From Serratia sp. M24T3 (GTDB lineage: Bacteria > Pseudomonadota > Gammaproteobacteria > Enterobacterales > Enterobacteriaceae): a DNA stretch of 64,000 nt. Below the pieces are notes generated by a model. It had not been told where the DNA came from and made no database searches. It was given only the letters and a program-made list of their open reading frames with translations. A program made the translations under genes and the position numbers. The DNA is taken from assembly GCF_000257645.1 (NCBI RefSeq), contig NZ_AJHJ01000002.1, positions 124,001 through 188,000 of the forward strand, read 5' to 3'. This document shows, piece after piece, positions 8,483 through 16,967 of this stretch; within the stretch, counting starts at the first letter, position 1; each line of letters starts with the position of its first letter.

Positions 8483-9658
8483 ATGTTAACACGTCGTGAT
8501 ATGTTAAAAATGTCTGCCGCTGGAGCGGCAACGGTAGGATTAACCAGTGCTATGATCGGCAAAGCATCGGCAGATGAAGATCGCAACATTGTCCCGCCGA
8601 CCACTTATCAGCCGGCTAAAGGCGCAAAGAGCATTTATAAATATAAGTTCACCGATAGCGAAAAACGCACCTTGCCGGGAGGCTGGGCGCGCGAGGCAAC
8701 TGTCAAACAATTCCCTATTTCTGAAGGTATTGCAGCGGTAGACATGACGCTGGCTGCCGGTTCTGTGCGCGAACTTCACTGGCATGCCATCGCCGCCGAA
8801 TGGGCTTTTATGCTATCGGGTAAAGCCCGCATTACTATTATCGATCCTGAAGGCACTTCTGAAGTCGCTGAATTTGGCCCAGGAGATGTCTGGTATTTTC
8901 CAAAAGGCTATGGCCATTCTATCCAAGCAATGGAAGGCGGTGCACACTTTATTCTGGCCTTCGATAATGGACATTTCTCCGAGTTTGGCACCTTCAGCAT
9001 CACCGACTGGATCGCCCATACACCTAAGGAAGTCTTAAGTAAAAGCACCAATTTACCCGCGTCGATATTTTCGAAAGCCAAACAGGGTGAAGCCTACATT
9101 GTTACCGGCAAAGTCCCCCCGGCTTTACCTTTGGCGCGCAACAATGGTGGACTCGATAACTCCCCATTAAAACATCATTATCCGATGATGAGCCTTCCAC
9201 CGTTCTTTTCGAGCGAAAACGGCAGCGTGCATATTGTTTCTTCAAAAGAGTTTCCGGTTTCTAAAACCATTACCGGCGTGATTGAAATCATGAAGCCTGG
9301 CGCAGTGCGTGAAATGCACTGGCACCCTAACGCCAATGAATGGCAATACTACATTTCGGGTAAAGGCCGAATGACCGTATTTAGCTCCCACGGTCATGCC
9401 GAAACAGAAGAGTTTGATGCCACCGATGTCGGCTATGTTCCGCAAGGATTCGGACACTATATCGAAAATATAGGCGACGAAGACTTGAAGGTGCTGGTCG
9501 TGCTGGATAGCGGGATTTATCAGGATATTTCTCTTTCCGACTGGCTGGCGAAAACACCGGCCAACGTGCTGGCCGATAACTTCCTCAACAATGAGTCAGA
9601 CTGGGCCGCACGTCCGGCAGAGAAGCTGGTCATTTCGAAAGGCGCAGAAAAAGCCTGA
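8483..9658 (+). CDS. Oxalate decarboxylase, bicupin, Tat-exported
   Basis: A 391-residue manganese bicupin that converts oxalate to formate and carbon dioxide. The N terminus MLTRRDMLKMSAAGAA is a twin-arginine signal with cleavage near AKASA-type residues around position 30, so the enzyme should act in the periplasm. The two cupin domains each show the HxH...E...H metal set: HWHAIAAEW near residue 99 with GHSI near 145, and HWHPNANEW near 278 with GHYIEN near 323. The lid segment SEFGT retains a glutamate (residue about 167) equivalent to the Bacillus OxdC lid Glu, favouring decarboxylase over oxidase. AAGGAG precedes the ATG. It stands alone between hpxO and a terminator. Confidence 0.92.
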   Translation: MLTRRDMLKMSAAGAATVGLTSAMIGKASADEDRNIVPPTTYQPAKGAKSIYKYKFTDSEKRTLPGGWAREATVKQFPISEGIAAVDMTLAAGSVRELHWHAIAAEWAFMLSGKARITIIDPEGTSEVAEFGPGDVWYFPKGYGHSIQAMEGGAHFILAFDNGHFSEFGTFSITDWIAHTPKEVLSKSTNLPASIFSKAKQGEAYIVTGKVPPALPLARNNGGLDNSPLKHHYPMMSLPPFFSSENGSVHIVSSKEFPVSKTITGVIEIMKPGAVREMHWHPNANEWQYYISGKGRMTVFSSHGHAETEEFDATDVGYVPQGFGHYIENIGDEDLKVLVVLDSGIYQDISLSDWLAKTPANVLADNFLNNESDWAARPAEKLVISKGAEKA

Positions 9659-9673
9659 TTAATTACCTCAACC

Positions 9674-9705
9674 AACAATAGCCCGTCTTGATGCGGGCTA
9701 TTGTT
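9674..9705. terminator. Bidirectional terminator between oxalate decarboxylase and TetR genes
   Basis: AACAATAGCCCG (9674-9685) is perfectly complementary to CGGGCTATTGTT (9694-9705) around an 8-base loop. The ends give a T-rich run on both strands, suiting the convergent genes on either side. Confidence 0.8.
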
Positions 9706-9716
9706 TGCAGACAAGT

Positions 9717-10319
9717 CTACTTTATGACTGGGTTTTTCAGCAATCCATCCGCCAGATTTAGAAAGACATCAATCGTGCGAGCCAAAACGCCAAGCGGATT
9801 TTCCGCAGCGGCAATCCACAGGGCAGCGTTTAGCGCAGCACCGTTTAACAGGCGAGCAGCAGCTTCGGCATCGACGTTTTTAAGCGTACCATTATCGATC
9901 AGAGTTTGAATCGTTATCGCAGCCCGGCGCAAACAGGCGTTCTGGTTCGGCCAAGTAGACGGGTCGCCTAATACTGCTGCGCCATCAAGCAGCATAACTC
10001 TTTGGATTTCAGGCTCTAAAGCCATTTCGATGTAGGCAATATTCTCTGCAACAAAGCCTGACCAAAGATCTTCTGCCTGCTCTTGAACCACGCGAAGCCG
10101 TTCCAGCATTTCGGCATCCATCTGATTGATCACCGCCTGCAGCAATCCTTTTTTATCACCGAAATTATGGTAGAGCGCGCCTCGTGTCAGTCCGGCCTCG
10201 GCGGTGAGTTCATCCATCGATGCGGCGGCATAGCCTTTTTCTGCAAACGCTTTTCGTGCTGCCTTGATAAGTCTGGCGCGAGTCTCCTCAGCCTTTTGAT
10301 CGCGTCGTGTCGCCACCAT
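9717..10319 (-). CDS. TetR/AcrR-family transcriptional regulator
   Basis: A 200-residue repressor type. The N-terminal HTH runs MVATRRDQKAEETRARLIKA, then EKGYAAASMDELTAEAGLTRGALYHNFGDKKGLL, the canonical TetR DNA-binding domain. The C-terminal ligand domain is alpha-helical and unremarkable. The start at 10319 is chosen because GAGAGG ends four bases upstream; an extension to 10334 would cover that site. It is divergent from a RidA-family gene, with three related dyads in the gap, so it probably represses both itself and the RidA gene. Confidence 0.88.
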   Translation of the reverse strand: MVATRRDQKAEETRARLIKAARKAFAEKGYAAASMDELTAEAGLTRGALYHNFGDKKGLLQAVINQMDAEMLERLRVVQEQAEDLWSGFVAENIAYIEMALEPEIQRVMLLDGAAVLGDPSTWPNQNACLRRAAITIQTLIDNGTLKNVDAEAAARLLNGAALNAALWIAAAENPLGVLARTIDVFLNLADGLLKNPVIK

Positions 10320-10338
10320 TTTCCTCTCCATCAAAAAA

Positions 10339-10403
10339 ATACGCTTCGTATATTATTTGACATACGAGGCGTATGTGAGATATCAATACATACGCGGCGT
10401 ATG
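10339..10403. promoter_or_regulatory. Triple TetR operator array
   Basis: Three palindromes share one core: ATACG-CTT-CGTAT (10339-10351), CATACG-AGG-CGTATG (10361-10375) and CATACG-CGG-CGTATG (10389-10403). Their centres are 23 and 28 bases apart. They fill the 152-base gap between the divergent TetR and RidA genes, which supports binding by that TetR protein. Confidence 0.75.
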
Positions 10404-10471
10404 TTAACGCTTACCCCAGCTATTCCGCAAAGTTTATCTGAGTCCTTAATCATGCACTAACGGAAGCAAGA

Positions 10472-10864
10472 ATGAGCCAACGCGATGCGATTTTCCCTGC
10501 TGGCAGGCAGGCACTTTACGAAATTAATCAGTATTCAGCAGCTATTCGAAGCAGAGATCTGTTGTTCGTTTCTGGCCAGGTGGGTAGCCGTGAAGATGGA
10601 TCGCCAGAACCGGACTTTGGCAGGCAGGTGCAGCTTGCTTTCGATAATTTAAACGCTGTTTTAGAGGCTGCAGGGTGTACGTTTGACGATATTGTTGACG
10701 TGACCACTTTCCATACCGATCCTGAAAAACAGTGGGAAACGCTTAACGCGGTGAGATTAAAGGCGATCGGCAAGCCACCCTACCCTAATTGGACGGCGGT
10801 GGGGGTAAACTGGTTGGCAGGTTTTGATTTTGAAATTAAAGCGATTGCCCGGATCCCAGGCTAA
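10472..10864 (+). CDS. RidA family protein (YjgF/YER057c/UK114)
   Basis: A 130-residue cytoplasmic protein of the Rid superfamily, whose best-known member deaminates reactive enamine/imine intermediates. The fold signatures are visible: DLLFVSGQVG in the first half, DNLNAVLEAAGCTFDDIVDVTTF in the middle, and the C-terminal NWTAVGVNWLAGFDFEIKAIARIPG. The catalytic arginine typical of true RidA is not clearly present in that final segment, which suggests a divergent Rid subgroup. GGAAG precedes the ATG. Divergent from a TetR gene and behind three TetR-like dyads, it is probably induced by a small molecule. Confidence 0.85.
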   Translation: MSQRDAIFPAGRQALYEINQYSAAIRSRDLLFVSGQVGSREDGSPEPDFGRQVQLAFDNLNAVLEAAGCTFDDIVDVTTFHTDPEKQWETLNAVRLKAIGKPPYPNWTAVGVNWLAGFDFEIKAIARIPG

Positions 10865-10983
10865 CAAGCGGCGCTGTTCAGGACCCGGCCAGAACGACCG
10901 GATCCTGCGTGACTATCAGCGGCAGTAAATTAACCTAGTTCATATGACGAGAAGAATTAGGTTTCTTGACTCGCAGCGCTGAA

Positions 10984-11889
10984 TTAATCGTTATTATGCA
11001 GAGCGCTGTTAACCCCACCCCAAACTGAGGAGTCGGTGGTCAGTGCTTCAACCGCGCCAGTTTTGCTGTTTCTTCTGAACAGGATGTTATTTTTTCCTGA
11101 CAGATTGCGCGCATATTCGTGAGTTCCGTCTGGCAGCAGCACTTTGGTACCGGCGGTAACATAAAGGCCAGCTTCAACGATGCTGTTGTCGCCCAGCGAA
11201 ATTCCGATACCGGCGTTGGCACCCAGCAGAGAGTCTTTGCCGATTGAGTTAACGGTTTTGCCGCCGCCTGACAGGGTTCCCATAATCGAAGCGCCGGCAC
11301 CGACGTCACTGCCTTCGCCCACGGTCACTCCCGGGGTAATGCGGCCTTCGACCATGCTCTTGCCCAATGTACCGGCGTTAAAGTTGACGAAACCTTCGTG
11401 CATCACGGTAGTCCCTTCGGACAGGTAAGCCCCCAGACGGATACGATCGCCGTCGGCGACGCGCACGCCGCTTGGGATCACGTAATCCAGCATGCGTGGG
11501 AATTTATCTACCGAATACACCACCAGCTGATGATAGTCATCTGCAACGTGGCTTCTTAATTTTTCAACCAGCTGTGGAAATACCGGGCCAGCCGAGGTCC
11601 ATGCTACGTTTGGAAGTTGCTCGAAAATACCCTGCAAGTTAATGCTGTTAGGTTTTACTTTTCTTTTCGACAGCCACTGCAGGCGCAGGTAAGCATCTTC
11701 GGTAGAAACGATCGGCTGATCGAGATCGACAGAAATCGAGAATTTCTCCTGACGAACAATGCCGTGTTTCTCGGCCAGACAGCTACGTTTGCTGGTCACA
11801 TCATCAGGGTAAAACGCTTCTACAGTTTTGTCTGACGCCACGTCGACATATCTAAGCCCTTCGACTTCTACAATCTGCTTATTACTCAT
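10984..11889 (-). CDS. dapD: Tetrahydrodipicolinate N-succinyltransferase, actinobacterial-type DapD
   Basis: A 301-residue left-handed beta-helix acyltransferase that uses succinyl-CoA and tetrahydrodipicolinate in lysine/diaminopimelate synthesis. The sequence does not resemble the 274-residue E. coli DapD. It matches the Mycobacterium/Pseudomonas-type DapD over long blocks: [57 protein letters not shown] and [20 protein letters not shown]. Hexapeptide repeats occupy residues about 140-250. It is monocistronic. Tabtoxin-biosynthesis TblA-type enzymes are distant relatives, so a specialised role cannot be excluded. Presence in an enteric-like genome suggests a second, acquired DapD. Confidence 0.85.
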   Translation of the reverse strand: MSNKQIVEVEGLRYVDVASDKTVEAFYPDDVTSKRSCLAEKHGIVRQEKFSISVDLDQPIVSTEDAYLRLQWLSKRKVKPNSINLQGIFEQLPNVAWTSAGPVFPQLVEKLRSHVADDYHQLVVYSVDKFPRMLDYVIPSGVRVADGDRIRLGAYLSEGTTVMHEGFVNFNAGTLGKSMVEGRITPGVTVGEGSDVGAGASIMGTLSGGGKTVNSIGKDSLLGANAGIGISLGDNSIVEAGLYVTAGTKVLLPDGTHEYARNLSGKNNILFRRNSKTGAVEALTTDSSVWGGVNSALHNND

Positions 11890-12252
11890 AATTATTCCAA
11901 AATCAGTAGTTAGCCGATTAAGATGCCACGCATGACGTTAGGTTTAAAATTATAATTACTAATAAAGTTAGACGATTTATTAATGAGGTGTTTTCAAGCA
12001 AGACTCTGGTATCAAAGATTCCAGGCAGTAACGCGTAGACTTTGTGCGAATTACGCCCGAAGATTCACTATCGATCCCCTCTCCGTAGTAATGCGCTTCC
12101 CTCTGGCTAAAAATTCCGAACATCGCATCTGACCCATTTTTTCACAAACTCTGACCAATAATGTCAACCCCCGCCCCCTGATTTTTTCCTGATTTAACGA
12201 TGAGTTAACCCTGATTTATCCTTAATCACCAAATCTCGTCCTCGTCTGAACC

Positions 12253-12290
12253 TTGACGCCGAAACACAAGTAGGTAGACTGGGCTACCTA
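12253..12290 (+). promoter_or_regulatory. Sigma-70 promoter overlapped by a TetR-like dyad
   Basis: TTGACG (12253-12258) and TAGACT (12275-12280), 16 bases apart, form a plausible promoter. The dyad TAGGTAG-N6-CTACCTA (12271-12290) covers the -10 element, an arrangement typical of autorepression by the TetR gene starting at 12317. The rest of the 427-base gap 11890-12316 is AT-rich and holds no gene I can support. Confidence 0.6.
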
Positions 12291-12316
12291 TTCACTAAGA
12301 ATTTGCAGGTTTAGGT

Positions 12317-12907
12317 ATGAAAAGCAGCAAATCGGAACCACAACAAAGCGCCCGCGACCGCCTTTTAGGGGCCGCGCAGATACTTTTTTATAATGATGGG
12401 ATTGCTGGTACGGGTATAGATGCGGTGGTAAAACGCGCCGGTGTCGCCAAGAAAAGTCTCTACAACAACTTCGCCTCCAAGGCGGAATTAGTTGAAACCT
12501 ATCTGCAAATTCGTCATCAAGAATGGTTGTCGCTTTACGAAGCAAGACTGCAGCAGGCAAAAACCTCTAAAGAAGGGGTTCTGGCCGTTTTTCTTGCCTA
12601 TCAGGATCACGCCGAGCACGCCTATGAACGCGGATTCAGAGGCTGCGGATTATTAAACGCCGCCGCTGAGTTGCCTGCGGATGCCCCCGGCAGACAGGCG
12701 GTTCGACGCCATAAAGAACAGGTGGAGTCTATTCTTGCAGAACATTTGCTTGGCCTTACAGCTGGAGATAAGACGAAAGCCCTTGATACCGCTCGTCTAT
12801 TTTCATTTATGCTTGAAGGTGCCATGTCCCGCGCCGGCCTTGAAGGTAACGGAGAATGTGTTCGACAGGCATTAAAAATGGCCAACGCCATGATGGAGGC
12901 GATGTGA
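12317..12907 (+). CDS. TetR-family transcriptional regulator
   Basis: A 196-residue regulator. The HTH region reads SARDRLLGAAQILFYNDG, then GIDAVVKRAGVAKKSLYNNFASKAELVETYL. The C-terminal part contains an RGFRGCGLLNAAAELP segment common to TetR proteins that sit beside small exporters. Its stop overlaps the likely GTG start of the EamA transporter, so they form one operon, and a dyad overlies its own promoter. Autorepression relieved by the transported compound is the simplest model. Confidence 0.88.
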   Translation: MKSSKSEPQQSARDRLLGAAQILFYNDGIAGTGIDAVVKRAGVAKKSLYNNFASKAELVETYLQIRHQEWLSLYEARLQQAKTSKEGVLAVFLAYQDHAEHAYERGFRGCGLLNAAAELPADAPGRQAVRRHKEQVESILAEHLLGLTAGDKTKALDTARLFSFMLEGAMSRAGLEGNGECVRQALKMANAMMEAM

Positions 12908-13830
12908 GACTTGGCACTCAGGCAGGCGGCGTGATGGCCGTACTTTTTGCCGCAATATTATGGGGAACGACCGGCACCGCGGCCACCTTTACCCCAAAAG
13001 TTAGCCCGCTGGCTATTGGGGCGGTGGCAATGGGCCTGGGTGGCCTGCTTCAGGCACTGATTGCGCTTAAAGGTATTCTCCGACATCGCGCCAAGTTAAA
13101 GCAAAACTGGCGTTTATTGCTTATCGGTGCAATCGCTGTCGCAGTTTATCCGCTGGCCTTTTATGCCTCTATGCATCTTGCCGGAGTCACCGTTGGCACA
13201 GTGATCTCAATTGGTTCCGCCCCGCTTTTCTCGGCATTAATCGAATATTTCTTTAGTGGTTCAAGACTGACAAAACGTTGGTTATCGGGCGCTACGCTGG
13301 GCGTTGTCGGCATGCTGTTGTTATGTCTGGCAAAAAATACCAACCATGTTGATACAAGCTCCTCCGCAGACGTTTTGAACGGTGTATTACTAGGCTTGCT
13401 GGCCGGGCTAACCTATGCACTTTACTCTTGGGCGGCACATCAAATCATGCGCAAAGGTATTGAATCAAAAACGGCGATGGGTGCCACCTTCGGAATCGGC
13501 GGTTTAATGCTGATGCCGGTACTGCTGCTGACCGGTGCCTCACTTGTTGAGTCATGGAACAACGCAGCGGTCGGGTTATATATGGCACTGGTGCCGATGT
13601 TTATCGGCTATGTCTGTTTTGGCTTTGGACTGGCAAGGATCCCCGCCAGCATGGCAACGACTCTGACTTTGCTGGAACCGGTAGTGGCCGCCGTTCTGGC
13701 GGTGTTTATCGTCGGAGAAAGAATATCTGCGCAAGGCTGGCTGGGCATCGCAATGGTAGGAGCCTGTCTAATCATTATCAGCATGCCGGCAAAAAATCCA
13801 AAACTGCAATTAAGCCGATCCTCTCATTAA
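12904..13830 (+). CDS. EamA/DMT-family transporter
   Basis: A 308-residue inner-membrane protein with ten predicted helices in two EamA repeats (FAAILWGTTGTAATFTPK early; the second repeat ends with LLEPVVAAVLAVFIVGE). The GTG at 12904 overlaps the TetR stop (GTGA) and has GGAGG four bases upstream; the downstream ATG at 12934 lacks a comparable site. Operon position implies export of the ligand sensed by the TetR protein. The substrate is unknown. Confidence 0.85.
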   Translation: MRLGTQAGGVMAVLFAAILWGTTGTAATFTPKVSPLAIGAVAMGLGGLLQALIALKGILRHRAKLKQNWRLLLIGAIAVAVYPLAFYASMHLAGVTVGTVISIGSAPLFSALIEYFFSGSRLTKRWLSGATLGVVGMLLLCLAKNTNHVDTSSSADVLNGVLLGLLAGLTYALYSWAAHQIMRKGIESKTAMGATFGIGGLMLMPVLLLTGASLVESWNNAAVGLYMALVPMFIGYVCFGFGLARIPASMATTLTLLEPVVAAVLAVFIVGERISAQGWLGIAMVGACLIIISMPAKNPKLQLSRSSH

Positions 13831-13838
13831 ACGGCCAT

Positions 13839-13861
13839 CGGGCTGCACTCTATGCAGCCCG
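13839..13861 (+). terminator. GC-rich hairpin after the EamA gene
   Basis: CGGGCTGCA (13839-13847) pairs with TGCAGCCCG (13853-13861) around CTCTA. The stem is strong, but the following sequence is only modestly T-rich. It lies between convergent genes. Confidence 0.55.
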
Positions 13862-13913
13862 GCCAAATTGACTCGGCATCGTCATACTGTGGATACTGGC
13901 TAACTAATGTCGA

Positions 13914-15146
13914 TTATGCTTCATCCCAGGCGTGCAAAGGGTCGTGATATTTTTCCCAGGCGATGGGTCCCTCCAGCATTTCCAAGTCGTTCAGCAGGCA
14001 GTTATCGAGATCCCGACGCAGTCCGGCCTCGTCCATGTCAATGCCGATAAACACTAATTCCTGTCGCGCATCACCTATGCCTTCAATCCAATATTCGAGG
14101 ATAAATTGCAGCGTTTCAGGATCTTCAGGCCAGCGTTCACGCGGCACACTAGCCCACCACATGCCGGCCTTATGTTGTCTTGCCACACCACCGGCCTGCG
14201 ACCATGACCCAGCAAAACTTGGTCGTGTCGCCAGCCAGAAAAATCCTTTGGAACGCACCACGCCCTGCAATTTATTCTCAATGATCGCGGCAAAACGCTG
14301 AGGATGGAAAGGCCGACGCGCTCGATAAACGAAATGGCCAATGCCGTATTCTTCGCTTTCCGGGGTATGCTCACCGCGCAGTTCCTTTAACCAACCCGGT
14401 GCCTGAGCTGCCTGTTCAAAGTCGAAAAGCCCCGTATTAAGCACCTTTTCCAGAGGCACCTTTCCAAAAGAAGCAACCTCAATTTTTGCCCGTGGATTCA
14501 GGCTATGCAGAATGGCAAACAGCTTTTCTTGCTGCTCGGTAGCAATAAGATCGATTTTGTTCAGCACTAACACGTCGCAAAATTCAATCTGCTCAATCAA
14601 TAAATCGACCACGGTGCGTTCATCTAATTCTCCTAAGGATTCGCCGCGCTCCTGCAAAGGCGTGTCAGATTCGTAGTCTTTTAAAAAGTTGTAGGCATCA
14701 ACTACCGTGACCATCGTGTCCAGACGAGCAATGTCGGACAGGCTTTGCCCCTGATCATCGGCAAAAGTAAATGTTTCCGCGACCGGCAGAGGTTCAGAAA
14801 TGCCGGTTGACTCAATAACCAGGTGCTCGAAGCGCCCCGCTTTGGCCAGTCGATTGACCTCAATCAGCAAATCTTCACGCAGCGTGCAGCAGATACAACC
14901 ATTGCTCATCTCTACCAGTTTTTCATCGGTGCGGGAAAGCTCGGCGCCACCTGCCCTGACCAGAGCGGCATCAATATTCACTTCTGACATATCATTAACG
15001 ATTACCGCGACGCGCAATCCCTGTCGATTATTCAGAATATGATTGAGTAACGTGGTCTTGCCAGCACCTAAAAAGCCGGATAACACGGTAACGGGTAAGC
15101 GCATATCTCGATGGTGGGAAGCCGGGGTAACAGATTGAATCGGCAT
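13914..15146 (-). CDS. Zur-regulated COG0523 GTPase, putative zinc metallochaperone
   Basis: A 410-residue G3E-family GTPase (CobW/YciC/ZigA/ZagA group). The Walker A reads [13 protein letters not shown] (residues about 23-35). The family metal motif CxCC is present in [19 protein letters not shown] is the switch region, and NKID gives base specificity. The C-terminal CobW_C domain includes [12 protein letters not shown]. Members under Zur control deliver zinc to client proteins during zinc limitation. A near-perfect Zur box 46 bases upstream places this protein in that class rather than with cobalt or nitrile hydratase chaperones. It is monocistronic. Confidence 0.9.
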   Translation of the reverse strand: MPIQSVTPASHHRDMRLPVTVLSGFLGAGKTTLLNHILNNRQGLRVAVIVNDMSEVNIDAALVRAGGAELSRTDEKLVEMSNGCICCTLREDLLIEVNRLAKAGRFEHLVIESTGISEPLPVAETFTFADDQGQSLSDIARLDTMVTVVDAYNFLKDYESDTPLQERGESLGELDERTVVDLLIEQIEFCDVLVLNKIDLIATEQQEKLFAILHSLNPRAKIEVASFGKVPLEKVLNTGLFDFEQAAQAPGWLKELRGEHTPESEEYGIGHFVYRARRPFHPQRFAAIIENKLQGVVRSKGFFWLATRPSFAGSWSQAGGVARQHKAGMWWASVPRERWPEDPETLQFILEYWIEGIGDARQELVFIGIDMDEAGLRRDLDNCLLNDLEMLEGPIAWEKYHDPLHAWDEA

Positions 15147-15191
15147 CAGATGACCTCTTATCAGTGATTAAATACCTTGTTATATTTATTA

Positions 15192-15206
15192 TGTTATAAC
15201 ATAACA
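15192..15206. promoter_or_regulatory. Zur box
   Basis: TGTTAT-AAC-ATAACA matches both arms of the enterobacterial Zur consensus (TGTTATANTATAACA) with the correct 3-base centre. It lies 46 bases upstream of the COG0523 GTPase start and predicts repression when zinc is ample. Confidence 0.85.
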
Positions 15207-15264
15207 ATAATTTAATCGCGCAATAAAATTGAGTCTATCCATCCCATTTCATCATCGTGTGTTA

Positions 15265-15280
15265 AGTGATGATTATCACA
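15265..15280. promoter_or_regulatory. CRP-cAMP site upstream of the UPF0303-iolE operon
   Basis: AGTGA-TGATTA-TCACA matches nine of ten core bases of the CRP consensus TGTGA-N6-TCACA. It is about 190 bases before the UPF0303 start. A separate GAAAC/TTTCA dyad (TGAAACTTTCA, 15397-15407) lies nearer the gene and could bind an RpiR-type regulator such as IolR. Catabolite control suits an inositol catabolic gene. Confidence 0.65.
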
Positions 15281-15467
15281 AATATGCAACTTCATTGCGG
15301 TAATCATCCAGTCTGACAAGTCAGATTTTGTGATTATTTTCAATAAAATCAAATGTAAATAAAAAATAGTTCATTTATTTCATTTTAAATTGAAATTGAA
15401 ACTTTCATGCCTTTCGCTTAGCCTCTTGCTTATGATCTTTTCGCTGTTTAATTCAGGAGTTATTAAA

Positions 15468-15947
15468 ATGAGTCAACTTCTCACCCTCGACGTTTTGCTT
15501 GAGCAAGAGCGCGAATACCGTTTCAACAATCTTGATTTCGATTTTAATTCCGCCTGGGCAATTGGTAATGCCATTCATCAACGCGCCTCAGAAGCCAATG
15601 CTCCGGTTGCTATCGAGGTGTTTGCTTTCGGCCAGCCTCTTTTCCTATCAGCCTTGCCAGGTTCAAGCGCCGATAATCTGGAATGGATGAAGCGAAAAAG
15701 AAATACCGTGCTGCGACTCGCCCATTCCTCTTTATTTGCGGGTCTGAACTACGAACAATCCGGCACGCGCATGGAACATCACACCTTTATCAATCAGGCA
15801 GAGTATTGCGATCACGGCGGTAGTTTTCCATTACTGACAAAATCCGGGGCTGTTTTTGGCGCGGTAAGCGTCAGCGGGCTGCCTTCCGAGGACGACCATG
15901 CGCTGGTGATCCACGGGATTAGTCACTATCTGAACAGCAAAAAGTAA
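15468..15947 (+). CDS. UPF0303 / heme-degrading-domain family protein
   Basis: A 159-residue cytoplasmic protein of the UPF0303 family (HbpS/GlcG-like fold). Diagnostic segments are LLEQEREYRFNNLDFDFNSAW, PVAIEVFAFGQPLF, MKRKRNTVLRLAHSS and SGLPSEDDHALVIHGI. CAGGAG lies before the ATG at 15468; an upstream in-frame start would add a hydrophobic stretch lacking a ribosome site. It is 19 bases before iolE and so co-transcribed. Members often accompany sugar or polyol catabolic genes, but no activity is firmly established. Confidence 0.82.
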   Translation: MSQLLTLDVLLEQEREYRFNNLDFDFNSAWAIGNAIHQRASEANAPVAIEVFAFGQPLFLSALPGSSADNLEWMKRKRNTVLRLAHSSLFAGLNYEQSGTRMEHHTFINQAEYCDHGGSFPLLTKSGAVFGAVSVSGLPSEDDHALVIHGISHYLNSKK

Positions 15948-15966
15948 CTTTTCCAGGGACTGAACC

Positions 15967-16863
15967 ATGAACCGCGAATTTGTAAAACTGGCGATAGCGC
16001 CAATCGGCTGGACCAACGATGACATGCCCGAACTGGGCATCGAAAATAGCTTTCAGCAGTGTATTAGTGAAATGGCACTCGCCGGATTTACCGGAAGCGA
16101 GGTTGGCAGCAAATATCCCCGCGATCCTGCTGTGCTTAAACCGGCATTGGCGCTTCGCGGCTTAGAAATCTGCAATGCGTGGTTCAGCACCTTTTTTGCC
16201 GACGGTCGCGGCGAGCAAACGATACAAGAATTTCGAGAAACTTTGGATTTCCTGCACAGCATGGGCGCTAAAGTAATTGGTTGTTCCGAGCAAAGCGGCA
16301 GTATTCAGGGGTTACCTCAGCCAGTTTATGGCGTGAAACCTGTTTTCAACGAGCTTGAGTGGCAGCGGGTTGCCGACGGTTATAACCACTTGGCAGAGTT
16401 GGCTTCTGAAAAGGGTATTTCGGTTTGTTTGCACCACCATATGGGAACGGGTATTCAAACCCCGGAAGAGATTGACCAGTTTATGGGCGTGGTGAACCAA
16501 AATGTTTATCTGCTGTTCGACACCGGCCACGTTTACGCCTCAGAACTGAATCAGCAAGCTCTGGTCAATGTGTTGGAAAAACACCTTGCCCGCATCCGCC
16601 ACGTACACCTTAAAGACTGTCGTACCGCAGTGTTGAGTCGGGTGAAGCAGGATAACATTTCCTTTATGGGCGGCGTCTGTCAGGGAATGTTTACCGTGCC
16701 CGGCGACGGCGATATCGACTTTGCGCCAATATTTTCATTGCTGGAAAAAAGCGGTTACCGAGGATGGATGGTAGTCGAGGCCGAGCAAGACCCGGCAATT
16801 GCCAATCCGTTGGAATACGCCCTCAAAGCCCGGCAATTTATCCGCGAAAATACCGGCCTTTGA
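15967..16863 (+). CDS. iolE: Myo-inosose-2 dehydratase
   Basis: A 298-residue TIM-barrel enzyme of the xylose isomerase-like superfamily that dehydrates 2-keto-myo-inositol in inositol catabolism. Characteristic segments are [68 protein letters not shown], and the final [14 protein letters not shown], which carry the metal-binding His, Asp and Glu residues. It is the second gene of a two-gene operon and is followed by a terminator. No other iol gene is in the window, so it may be an extra copy or act in a modified pathway. Confidence 0.9.
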   Translation: MNREFVKLAIAPIGWTNDDMPELGIENSFQQCISEMALAGFTGSEVGSKYPRDPAVLKPALALRGLEICNAWFSTFFADGRGEQTIQEFRETLDFLHSMGAKVIGCSEQSGSIQGLPQPVYGVKPVFNELEWQRVADGYNHLAELASEKGISVCLHHHMGTGIQTPEEIDQFMGVVNQNVYLLFDTGHVYASELNQQALVNVLEKHLARIRHVHLKDCRTAVLSRVKQDNISFMGGVCQGMFTVPGDGDIDFAPIFSLLEKSGYRGWMVVEAEQDPAIANPLEYALKARQFIRENTGL

Positions 16864-16872
16864 AAATAAAAC

Positions 16873-16895
16873 GGGTTGCCAAGGCAACCCATTTT
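16873..16895 (+). terminator. Rho-independent terminator after iolE
   Basis: GGGTTGCC (16873-16880) and GGCAACCC (16883-16890) form an 8-bp inverted repeat, followed by ATTTT. An A run on the other side makes it potentially bidirectional with the convergent HAD gene. Confidence 0.75.
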
Positions 16896-16967
16896 CTAGT
16901 TGTGAACGTGTATAAACGGCCTTGGGTAAATTTCCTGAAATTTGCTGTACCTCTTTCCCCTTTACGC

